Positions 24,405-34,464 of a stretch of DNA of 64,000 nucleotides are shown piece after piece. The stretch is taken from the NCBI GenBank assembly GCA_014871385.1, contig CM026424.1:13792892-13856891 (forward strand), in the 5' to 3' direction. Position 1 is the stretch's first letter. Every line of letters starts with the position of its first letter. Source of the stretch: Ceratodon purpureus (taxonomy: Eukaryota; Streptophyta; Bryopsida; Pseudoditrichales; Ditrichaceae). The translations under genes and the position numbers were made by a program. The notes under the pieces are model-generated. The model worked only from the letters and a program-made list of their open reading frames with translations. It did no database searches and was not told where the DNA came from.

Positions 24405-26510
24405 CCGTGGAAATCACTTTCCACATGAATGTCGTACTGCAATGGCTCCCTCACATCCTTCATGGGGATCATTCTGCAAAGTGGCACGTCAATCTCCATT
24501 CCTGGCAAATCTACCGCACTCTGAAGTGCAAGGTGCGACATTCCCATCACTTCCCTGCGTAGCATGTTCTCCATTGCTGCCATGCCCCCTGCGCTATTCT
24601 CCATGTCAGCGTTTCTGCATGGTACCTCCTCCATCCCATTGTCGCTGCTCATCCGCAAACAAGTCGATAAAATTGGAGATTCTCAGTGAATTATATCAAT
24701 GCACGAAAAACAAGAATTTCACTCTTGCAAGAGAGGGACCAAGCAAGTTCCAAGTAACTATTCAGCACACTAAATCCTAGACAAAGCCCTCAAAGTATGA
24801 GTCTGAAATCTTAATTCGATCCAAGCTGAGAGAATCCTAAGTAGCCACTCTCACACCTAGCATGGCACAAACTCATTCGAAGGTCACTCTTGCAAGCACT
24901 TACTGCCTCCATCTGACTAGAAGCCGCAACTGTCCTCTGGGGCTCCGGGGAGGCAACCGAATGGGTGTCTTGTAGAATTTCGATATTAGAACGGTCCTCC
25001 GGGTTACGAAGCTCCTCGACCGCCTGCAAAGAGAGAATGAAAGCTGAACAGTAGAACCAGCGACAAACTATTCCAATCAGACTAGCTGTACAACAGATCG
25101 AAGAAATGTTCTAAGAACATCTCTTTCTAGAACACACGAAGTCGAAATTCAGCTCCAGGCAAGTGGGGACTGCAAGCGAAATCCAATGAGATTAAGGTTT
25201 TGCTCCAATAATTATCATGCATGGTCTAACTGAATTCAAGCTCGTAATCAAAGGACGACATCAATTTCCAAGTAACCATTCAGCTCAAATCAGCCTAGAG
25301 TATTCAGAGTTTATATAAGTCTCAGGAGTCGAGTGGAGACATGGTGCTCGAAACAAAATTGCCCATAACCAGCACCTGACATCGCAAGAATTTCTTATCA
25401 TATGAATGTCACTCCTACACTCATACACTCATGCAGCAGTGACGTCTGTTTACGGATTACCACAAACCTTCAAGCTATTCCTCGGTTCATCTCGTTTGCA
25501 GCAAAGTCACGAAATAAGTCGGGGAGAACTGAATCAAACGTACCTCTTCGAAGTGGCTGGAATTCGTTGCTCTGCTCAACACCTCTGAGACCGCAACCAG
25601 GTGGGTGTCTCCCAGAATTTGGAGTTCAGAGCTGTCCTTTCTTGACGTATGTAGGACCTCGATCCCCTGTGAGAGAATATTGATATTACCCAACATGTGC
25701 TTCTTAGAGATTCCCTGGAATTTGTGACCTAGGGTTTGGGTGCTTCATCTGAAGCTAATATCGCACTTCGAGATCATAACAGATTCCTATAATTTGTCGA
25801 CAGCTCTATGCATTACAAGAATAATGCAAACCCAAGTAGTTATGGGGAAGAATGTTTACCTAGTCTTGAGAGAACACCGTTGAAGTGAGAGCAGCCGGCT
25901 CCTCGCTCGTGCTACGGAGGACAGGTCCTTCTGCAGTTGAGGCTGTACTTCGATGTGTGAACCCCGTACCACCAAAATCTGAGTCAACCGAGAGGCCCTG
26001 CAGTCAATGCACATGCACCATAATTGCATCACGCCTCCCTATCCAGTCTGCTCGGATATTACTTGACCGTGACACCATCAAACTCACCAACTGCATCTCA
26101 CTAACGTAGGGGAACTCTAGAACTTGAAATCCAATGGCTAAGCTAATTCCTCCAAAAAATCGTCCATAGCAAGAGCTTGTGCGGGTTAAACCTAATGAAA
26201 TAATAAATCAAACATGATAAACTTAAAATGTACATAAAGAGGAAAAGTAGTGAGCAAACAAATAAGTCTGGTATACTTGACATATAGTAGCCAATTTCTT
26301 GATTTTTAGATGGCCAGATTCATCTGATAAACAATCCACTTCTGCAATACGGCTGAGAGCATCCTTCTCCTTTCGTCTCCTCTGGTATGTGATCTGCTTT
26401 GAATTACCAAAATGAGAACCTCGCCTTCTCCCTCTACCTCTAGTCGTACATGATCTAGGAGCCCTAGGCACTCTTGTACTAGGTTCTTCCCCGTCCCTCA
26501 TGTGTCTCAT
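24405..26510 (-). pseudogene. Gene B of the outer MULE, 5' part (N-terminal exons and start of the ParB domain)
   Basis: Exons with good splice sites and phase 0 at both ends: 26510-26277 (MRHMRDGEE, then a basic stretch), 25997-25860, 25666-25544 and 25023-24904. The last two contain related words, ILGDTHLVAVSE and ILQDTHSVASPE, so the exons may have arisen by duplication. The following exon (from about 24650) reads [19 protein letters not shown], the ParB N-terminal segment also found in the inner copy, and meets the GC-rich insertion at 24404. The start codon is supported by the inner copy, whose first exon has the matching RHM. Exon 25997-25860 ends in a TAG in the joined frame, and the acceptor of the ParB exon could not be placed in phase, so this copy looks decayed. 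Confidence 0.6.
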
Positions 26511-27193
26511 TAACACGCTCCCGCAAACATACAACAAACTGAGAGGATTGTCATGAAATTGATAAGTGAGACGTTCATTGTCACTTAGCAGACTATGTGT
26601 ATCCTCTCCTCTAATCCCTAAAACACTTGTATTGTGAGTGGTACCTGCTTTGGATCGTGCCAGTAACTAAATAAACTATAATATTAGTAAACATTTGAAT
26701 TATTGCCACTAGACCAAGGAAATGATGTCCAATCTCGATCTGTAAAGAGTATGACATAATATTATGTTTGAATTATGGAGATCCACTAATCATCTTTTTA
26801 TGACCTGAACGCAAATTAGAACGTCCAAGTTAATAAACTGTATCTTAACAAGCCCCTATTTAAATTAAAGGTCAATCCTAAAAGATTAAATTGACGGCTG
26901 CTTGTTATATTTGTAGTAGCAAAAGACAACCATATTGGCGCTCTCAGCCGCCTAATCACTTTAGTATGTCAGATACTAAGTAACTAAATTTTGTGCTGTA
27001 CAGGTCATGCAATATCCACCTGTACAAATTAATTATTTTAAGAACATATAAGGTGGCGATTTATTTAGCCCCTAAAGAACTATATAGTCCCTACAATGTC
27101 TTGGAGTCACAACTCATTGTATTGTAGTGTTCCCAGTCCACCTCTCCTCGAATGCATGATTGTACTTCTTCCATCTTCTATAGTACTCTTAGA
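26511..27193. promoter_or_regulatory. Divergent promoter region of the outer MULE
   Basis: This 680-base AT-rich gap separates the start of gene B (minus) from the start of gene A (plus). Both must be transcribed from it. The inner element has an equivalent gap of similar size at 33829-34464. TATATAG occurs around 27080, which could serve gene A. Confidence 0.45.
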
Positions 27194-28444
27194 ATGGCCT
27201 CTCTGCGAGCTCATGATGGAGGTATTCCATTAGTTATGTCTGTAGGTCCAGACAATAAAGTAGTTGTTGAGGAGCGATTGCTTAGTCTGAGGTTTGGATT
27301 TAGAGCCGGGACTATTTACGTGGAAGAAGAGGTTTTTGATGATAATGGAGAGATTCGTGAGTGTATATTTCAAGTGAAGGATAGTACACCTGATGGTTAC
27401 ATCTGGACTCTTAGCACTGGAATGTTCAAGGTCTATGGATTATCAGATGCACAGATGTCTGAGTCTACTGTTCTCTTGACCCCTCCTCCTTCAACGTCTA
27501 CGGTACCAGTTCCTGGTCGAGCATCTGTAAAAATTGAACCGAGTGACAATTCAGTGCATTTGTTGAGTGACTCGGATGATGACACTCACAGTGAGATCAA
27601 GTTAGGAGATACTAGGTCAAATCCATTCCAGTCTCGGGGGTCTCAGCAGTCAAGTCGTCCATCTCGACAGAGCAGTCGTTCTAGTATGTCCGCATCATTG
27701 TCTACAGGGCGTCCACCTATTCACCCTACTTCCCAGAAAAATAGTTCAAGCGTATTGTTTGCCATCAGAATGACGGCATCGAGAAGGGGCTCCTGATTAG
27801 AACTGTCGCAGATTGATTTTGACACAATTGACCATGAACAAGTGAAGTACTTACCGCCGGTTTATGACGGAGACAAGATTTTTGAGCTGCCCCCTTTACC
27901 TGAAGGAGTTCCAACTCAATTTGGAGGTAGCATGGACGGGATGAGCAAGCAGTATGATGGCCACACCTGGTGCAAGACCATGACCACGAACATCAAGAAC
28001 GAGTATGGCCTCACATATCGTAAGTCATCATGTACTGGACATTTAGAATGTCCCAACCGTAGTTGCGATTATATCTGCAGGAATAATGGAATAGTAAACA
28101 ACACAGAATGGTCAGGTGTAGCCTTAGTACCGTTTTCTGTAGGAGGATCTCCCACGGAGAAATCTACATTAGCATGCAAAGTATGTAAGACACCTCCAAT
28201 TTGTCTAGAACTGTGCGACGCTAGGATCTACCACGTGTCGTCCACAGATAAAGATGCTACCCGTGCGGCCATTCATTTAGGACGTCACAGACATCCTGTA
28301 TCTCAAGGTAGATGTCAGGATTCAATGGACGTAATGTTTGAGTGCATTGCTAAGGAGGTTCAGAAGACACCTAACGCCAAGAATTCGGCTATCGTCTTAG
28401 CGGCCAGCAAGCAGTACCTTGCAGATGCTCTGATCCGTCCGACT
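27194..28444 (+). pseudogene. Gene A of the outer MULE: transposase, 5' part
   Basis: Starts with MASLRAHDGGIPLVMSVG and aligns along its length with gene A of the inner element, for example GTIYVEEEVFDDNGE against SINIEEEIFDD. After an acidic and Ser-rich linker comes the WRKY/GCM1-type zinc finger region: YDGHTWCKTMTTNIKNEYG, CTGHLECPNRSCDY, and HLGRHRHPVS. One in-frame TGA at 27794-27796 interrupts the frame; the sequence context fits a CGA-to-TGA change by cytosine deamination. At 28445 the inner MULE begins. Removing it and one duplication copy joins LIRPT to AGGTHLRGAS in frame at 43984. Confidence 0.85.
28436..28444. repeat. Target-site duplication, left copy (inner MULE)
   Basis: CGTCCGACT here and at 43975-43983. 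The identity can be extended to CCGTCCGACTG, 11 bases, so the exact 9 or 10 bp that were duplicated cannot be fixed. Confidence 0.8.
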
Positions 28445-28667
28445 GGAGGGAAGCTTGTACGTGAGCTGAGAGCGCAGAGCGGAGAGCGCAGAGCGGAGAG
28501 CGGTGAGCGCAGATTTGGAGAGCGGAGAGCACAGAATGGGGGACAGAACCTAAAAATAGCACCTTCTTTACTAAAAATAAAATATAAAATAAGAAGATTC
28601 GAATATACTTAGTATATTTTTGGAAAGTTACTAATTTTAGTAACTTAATTGACCCTATAACCGTGGA
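28445..28667 (+). repeat. Left terminal inverted repeat and subterminal region of the inner MULE
   Basis: From 28463 about ten short units of the form GAGCGCA/GAGCGGA/GAGCGGT follow one another up to about 28535 (ending in GAGCACAGAAT). After an AT-rich spacer comes GACCCTATAACCGTGGA at 28651-28667. Both parts recur inverted at the right end. Confidence 0.8.
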
Positions 28668-28899
28668 CTAATTACAGTATTTTCATTGAATTTGTAGTTC
28701 ATATTCTCCTTTCTTGGTGATTAATTTTTTAACGTGCACCAATTACTATGCTCCAGCTCCTTCTAACTAGTTCAGGCATACAGTAATTCCCCTTATCTCC
28801 TTAAATTTATATGCAAATTACTACTTAAAATGTTTTGGTATTGAACCTGTGAACAGGGATCAAGTAACATTTAATTTCATAACATTTTCTTAACATTGC

Positions 28900-29260
28900 T
28901 AGAATTCATCCACTATAGTCTACATGCCTTTCTCCTTTTTTTTCTTTTTTTTAAAATTTTTTTGAAATTTGTTTTGTATTTTTTATAAAATTTTCTTTAT
29001 TCTATCTATCTTGTTAGAGGGGTCAAAAGCCTCCTTGTATTTGATTCTCTCCTTCATTTTATTTTCACAATCATTTTATTTTCACATTCAATTTGTTGAT
29101 CTCCTTCATATTATTTTCAACCTTCATTTTAAATATTGCTATTCTTTTCTTTAATCTTTTTAATTTCAATTTATATAAATGTTTTTTTTTTTTTTAATTT
29201 TTTTTTTTTTTTTCATTCTTAAATTTTTAAAGAAAAATTTAAATGCTAAATGACCTCTGC
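28900..29260. repeat. T-rich low-complexity tract inside the inner MULE
   Basis: Dominated by T runs and repeats of the words CATTTTATTTTCA and CTCCTTCAT. No coding potential. Confidence 0.7.
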
Positions 29261-29441
29261 TAAACCTTCATCTTTTTCCATTCGGTTTAGGAGGATGACA
29301 ACTTTTAAATGAATGAATAGCCGATTTTCAAGGGCGCCAAGCATCTTCTTCAGGGATATTTAAGATAAGAGTAGGGAATGTCTCTGCCTCTTTTGTATTG
29401 GTGTTATGTGAAGCTCTTTTCCGTAGTGCGGGACAGCAGCT

Positions 29442-29894
29442 ATGGAAGACGTCAGAGATATTGTTGTTTCACTCGCTGACGATGTTTGTCCATTTCAACC
29501 ATATGTTGAGGTGGAGGACGAAGAAGAGGTGATGGCCAACAGCCAAGGGCGTCCGTCGACATCGGATGTTGCGGTACAACCGGATGTAAGAGCTGACCCT
29601 CCACGTTCAGAAAATTCGGATGATATCAGAGTGCTGGAGGAGGACGCAGATGTGCCTTTGCAACCTCATGCATACTCCAAGGTTGGAAAGATCCCAAGGG
29701 GAACTTATTCCAGGGAATCAGTTAATCGGAGGCGGGGAGGTGGGCCATTGCTGAAACGATCATACCAAGGACATTTGCCAAGTGTGGGAACGAAAGTGAA
29801 TGCGAATGTAGTTTCTCCTGTAGTACAGTCAGCGGCTGGCAGTCCTGCTGATAGTGTAGTGGGCAACCCTAAACGTGTTAGGTTCGAAGATTAG
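29442..29894 (+). CDS. Gene C of the inner MULE: small acidic-to-basic protein of unknown function
   Basis: A 150-aa frame beginning MEDVRDIVVSLADD. The N-terminal third is acidic (EVEDEEEVM), the middle contains SENSDDIRVLEED, and the C-terminal part is basic (SRESVNRRRGGGPLLKRSY) with a final PKRVRFED. It is convergent with gene A, whose stop is 250 bases away. The outer element has no counterpart between its gene A and its right end. The composition suggests a disordered nuclear protein. A single exon of a longer gene is possible, but I found no partner exon. Confidence 0.45.
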   Translation: MEDVRDIVVSLADDVCPFQPYVEVEDEEEVMANSQGRPSTSDVAVQPDVRADPPRSENSDDIRVLEEDADVPLQPHAYSKVGKIPRGTYSRESVNRRRGGGPLLKRSYQGHLPSVGTKVNANVVSPVVQSAAGSPADSVVGNPKRVRFED

Positions 29895-30148
29895 GACATC
29901 TAATAACAAGTATATGTTTGCCTTAATAAAGGGTACATGTCAGGGGATACGAGGTATATAGTGCACTTCTTCAAGATACAATGTATTGAAATAGAATGCA
30001 ATCAATGTGAACGCCAAAGCCTTTAATATAATGAAAAAGTCAATACAGCTTCTGAATAGCTGACTTAGTACATGGTATATTACTAAAATCATTCACTACG
30101 TGACAAATGGCCATTGTGGAAATGGAAGTTCTAAAGTAGGAGGGCTAC

Positions 30149-33100
30149 CTACTTCTTCGCCAAGGGGTGACGCAAGATTCCACTCTCTAAGAGTAGCTTG
30201 ACCTCGTTGAAGCTGAAGGTAGGCGCATGGATGAAAAGCTCCGCTTCGGGATCATGGTTGCAGACCTTCAAGAATATGTAGTATAGGTGCTTACAATACG
30301 TGAACTGAGTCTTCCCACGGAACGTAGTCATTGTCTTCTTGAATGCTGGGCAAGTGCAACCAGGGTAAGAACTGATGGTAATCTGGTACCGTGTGATGTG
30401 TGGAGCGACGCCCGAATCCAGCCCAATGATGCAACCGTGGCCCGGCTGAGGAATCATGGTGACGGAACGGAGGCGCGCTTTAAGAGATTCGGAGGAGCCC
30501 ATGGAGAGTCGCTGCGCTTGATTGGGACGAGTGGCAGTGCGCTTCACCATCTTGCCGTCTCTCTTCCCTGGGTAGCGGTCAGCGTCTGCAGGGACTGGCA
30601 CTGCGCTGAGATTTGCAGGAGGCGGGGCAGAGGAGGAGAGGCGTCTTGGGGAGACCGGTTTCTTCTGCGGAAGTTGGAAGCCCGCTGCTTCGAGGGCAAG
30701 AATCTCAGTAAGTTTTAGGTTAGTACCTAGTTTCACTGGCCACACCTCTGGAATGGAGGGGAATTCCTGGTCCTTTGAGTAGTGTGCTACCCACTTGCGC
30801 TTAGAGCCTTTCACGCAACGCTCAATATCGTCGAAGCAGAAGAAGAACTCAGTCTTCTCCACTAGGTTCCTGCGATAGTTAGTCCAGAGCCCAGTGTAGG
30901 TCGGTGCAGCTGTGCAATGGGGCCCCCTGACGATTCTCTCAGTGCACTTCTTCTTCGTTTCAGCTCTTTGGGCCCAGCAGCACTTCGCAGAAAGTTTGTG
31001 AAGTCTCGAAATGTGCCACTCCTTCACGTCCACCTTGGTTTCTTGAACCGCGTTGACATGGCGAATGCCGCCCTTGTTCACAGGTGAAGGTAAAGGGGAA
31101 TCAACTTCCTGGGCAGGAGGTTGGGTACATTGTACCTCGGTGTCGTGTTCGGAGTCATCTTCCACAATGACGGGCATATGCATAGGGCGAGCCCTGACGG
31201 CACGTCTTGGGCCTCTTGGGCGTGAGAAGTTGGTCTTATCCGGGCGATGAGACTCCTCGTCAGCTCCGATAAGGACGTCGGCTTTTCGCTTCTGTGAACC
31301 GAAGACTTCCGCTCCAGGCATGATAGGCTGACGGGTGCAGAACTCATCCGCGCCTGGCATATCGAGCATGGGCTTGTCGAGCAGTGTAGGATTTCCCCAT
31401 TTCTTCGCGTTGCGTTCAGCCATCCGGAGCCTGAGTTCCTTCTTGGACGGTCCTGTTCCGCCGACGTCACCTTTGAGGAACTGGTAGTAGTTCACAACTT
31501 GTAGAAAAGCCCGAACGAAATCGTCCACGGTAGCAACGTACCGGTCGTTCCCATTGTTTCCTGAAGCTTGGAGCCACTTGTTGTGAACCGTTTCGGCGAG
31601 GTTACAGGTGGGCATCTCTGTGAGTTCTTCTTTCGTGAATTTCTGCAGATTTGACAGTAGATGCCGTTAGAGTCACGGATTAGAGTTTTGTAGATTTGGG
31701 ATAGAAAAACCAGTATGAAAAACATCAAAACAGAGTGTAGAGATCGTACCTCGGTCATGAATCCCCCCCACTGGCGGAAGCGATGGTGCCAGAATGACAG
31801 CCACTGATCGAGTTTGATGAGCCCGCTCTCGCCAACGACCCCGGTGGATGCCCACCATGCTCGCAACGCGTGGTACAGAGTTTCCGCCTCTGCCATGCTG
31901 GTCGCATTCTTGTACTGAGTGCACATCTTCTTGTGCTGTTCCCAGAGTTCTTCGGGGAAGTGCTTCTGCGTATACGCCACCATGTTCTGAGTCCAGTGGA
32001 ACAAGCACGACCTCTCCCGGTCCTCCATTGGGTCCTCTTTGTTGCCATTGCCGTAAAGGATCCGCACTGCATTCCAATTGGCCTGTGCGTTATCCGCCAT
32101 GAACCGCTTGAAGTTCGGCGCTGCAACGCCATTGATCTCCATGACCAGGTTCAGGTTTTTCCAGAAGACGAGCTGGGCGTCCGTGTCCTCGGACTGCATG
32201 TCGCAAGTGGCGATTGTCATCACGCGGCAGTAGGTGGCGTCGTACACATGGCACGCCATCGTCGACCAATCTTTGACGCGTTTGACATGGTCGAACATGA
32301 TCCATGCGTTCTCCAAATCGCCACCAGCTTGCATACGGCTGACCAAGTCGACACCACTGCCCGGCCCGACCTCCGACATCTTGAAGACAAAGACTTTGTC
32401 ACGCATGGATCCCTGACCAGGAAACCTATTCTCCTGGACATACGCCCAGAGACTGTTTCCACGGAGCTTGGTGATACCGTCCATGATTCCGTACCTTACG
32501 AATTTTTTGAAGGTGGCGACTTTGTTGCGGATGTTGGGCGACGCCATGTCTTTGCAACGATCCAGAACGGGAACCAGCTCCTCCATCGTCAGTTTCCTCG
32601 GTGGTGCATCCTCGGGCTGTAGAAGGTAGCTCCCGATGAGGAGTTTGCTCGCCTCCAGGACAACGGCGCTCTTCGTTGCTTTGTTGTTCATCTCTACCTG
32701 CTCTTCTATTAAGCTACTAATCTCTGCTTTAGAGTCTCTGTAGTCTCCTACTTTCACTGGATGATCATGTGTTCCTATGTGAATACACGCTCTAGTCTGA
32801 TTCGGTTTGCCCACAACGTAATAAATCTTAGCCTCGCATGTAGCTACACATGATGGAGGTTCTTTACATACCTTGCACACTAGCGTGGAGTCAGATGGAG
32901 GAGGCTGGTCCATGACAAAAGCTTGCAGGGTACAGCCTTCGAACTCAGTTTCGTTAACCTCGAAGATCTTGGGAACACGCTTCAGGAAGTCACACTCATT
33001 GTTGCTGCAGCGGAGCCATCCGACACAGGTGGAACTTCGAAAAGAGAGTCCGAAGTCGTTTTTGATGTTTGTTGTGATGGTCTTGGTCCACAAGTGTCCG

Positions 33101-33828
33101 TCGTATCGTTTGTCCATTCCCTGCATTGACTTGGCGGCGAGCTTAGAGGAACCTGCAGCAGCTGGGGGCAACTCAAAAAGAACTGGACCATCAAACTTCG
33201 CAGGCAAGTACTCTACTCTCTCGTGTCTAATAGTGGAATAGTCTATCTTCTTCAAAATGTTTTTGGACCCACGCGTCTTAGCAATCTCTTTAAGGAGCGG
33301 AACAATGCTAACTGTGACCTGGGACAATGGAGGAGACACATTGGAAGGAGGAACATCTGCGTGGACCTTAGGCACCAACTTGACGGGACTGACTTCGTCA
33401 TCAGAAGAGAGAGATATGACGGTCGGAGGAGGTTTCTCTACATCTGAAGTCTCGGTACCAGGCTCGACTTTGACTTTGACATCACGAGGTAAGGGAGTCT
33501 GAATTGTGCAAGTAGAAGAGCGACGGGGGGTGAGGATCTCAGTGGATGCAGCCATAAGAGAATCAGTAAGACCATAGACTCTATAGGATCCAGGGAGGAG
33601 TCTCCACTGCAACATGTTGTTCTCATCTCTCACTGAAGGTTGCCCGAGGGTGTGGGTAACCTCGGCAGTCACGTCATCAAAAATCTCCTCCTCTATATTG
33701 ATGGAATCCTCACGGAAATGGAATCTGAGACTCAGGCGAAGAGAGGTGACTGTAGCTAGACCATCGTCATCTACGCGAAACCTAAGAGGGATGCCCATGC
33801 CTTGGGCGTAGAGACAGACCATCCCCAT
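30149..33828 (-). CDS. Gene A of the inner MULE: transposase with WRKY/GCM1-type zinc finger, DDE-type core and SWIM zinc finger
   Basis: Two exons, 33828-31750 and 31642-30149, join in phase and code for 1,190 aa. It should cut and paste the element by binding the GAGCGG-rich ends. Order: an N-terminal region; an acidic linker with VISLSSDDE, a likely SUMO-interacting motif; a zinc finger region at about residues 245-355 (YDGHLWTKTITTNIKNDFG, CVGWLRCSNNEC, HIGTHDHPV); a DDE-like core at about 500-620 (WIMFDHVKRV, CDMQSED, FMADNAQANW, then CLFHW, a C-x2-H as in MULEs); and a SWIM finger at about 1120-1142 (CTCPAF, then YCKHLYYIF). This is the FAR1/MULE order. The start MGMVCLYAQG is chosen by alignment with the outer copy; an upstream in-frame ATG at 33936 would add 36 residues. 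A KDZ-type transposase is the main alternative. Confidence 0.87.
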
Positions 33829-34464
33829 ATTCGCAGGCAACTCAGAGATACTAGAGGAAGGACTAAGAAGAGGCAGTAGTAACAAAGGGAAATTGCGTGA
33901 GCAAAGTGAGAGGAAAGATGCATCGTTGTTGATCATTTTATTGAAGTTGGAATGTGCATGTGGACGACTAGATAATAATTCATTCTGTTAGATAACGAAT
34001 GTACGATTTATGAGAGAGACGGCGCTAACTAATCTGATTGCCAGTTTGTGCCTGTCTTAGTATAGCAATTAAGATTTTTACTACTAAACTTGTATAATTC
34101 GAATCGTGGAGCTGATTTAATTTGTCATGATGTATTATAAGATTAGAATGAGCCGTCTTTTAAATTCTACATTTAAAACAATGAAAAATAATAAAGGCAT
34201 GCATTAAAGTACTTGATTCAAATCTTTTAATATGTAGTGTGCTTGGAATTTTTCTTAATATTTAAAGGTGATAATTTTGTCTTTACTTCAAAGAGGAATA
34301 TTAAGGGTACTCTTAAAATTAAGAAGGTAGAAAAGGTGTCAGTTGTTAAGATGCTATATCAACTTAGGGTTGTATCGAAATAGTTGTACGTTATAGGTAT
34401 TTAAGCTGGGAGGAAGTTTTGCAGAGAGATTATTTTTGAGAGAGTCCTCCTTGTGGTTAGACAC
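33829..34464. promoter_or_regulatory. Divergent promoter region of the inner MULE
   Basis: AT-rich gap between the starts of gene A (minus) and gene B (plus), in the same position as 26511-27193 of the outer element. No defined promoter motif could be assigned with confidence. Confidence 0.45.

Noticed and set aside
30287-30718. Plus-strand frames inside the inner transposase
   Set aside because: Shadows of a well-supported minus-strand coding exon.
30149-33828. KDZ (Kyakuja-Dileera-Zisupton) instead of MULE transposase
   Set aside because: Not excluded, but the WRKY/GCM1 finger, DDE-type core and SWIM order and the 9-10-bp duplications fit MULE better.
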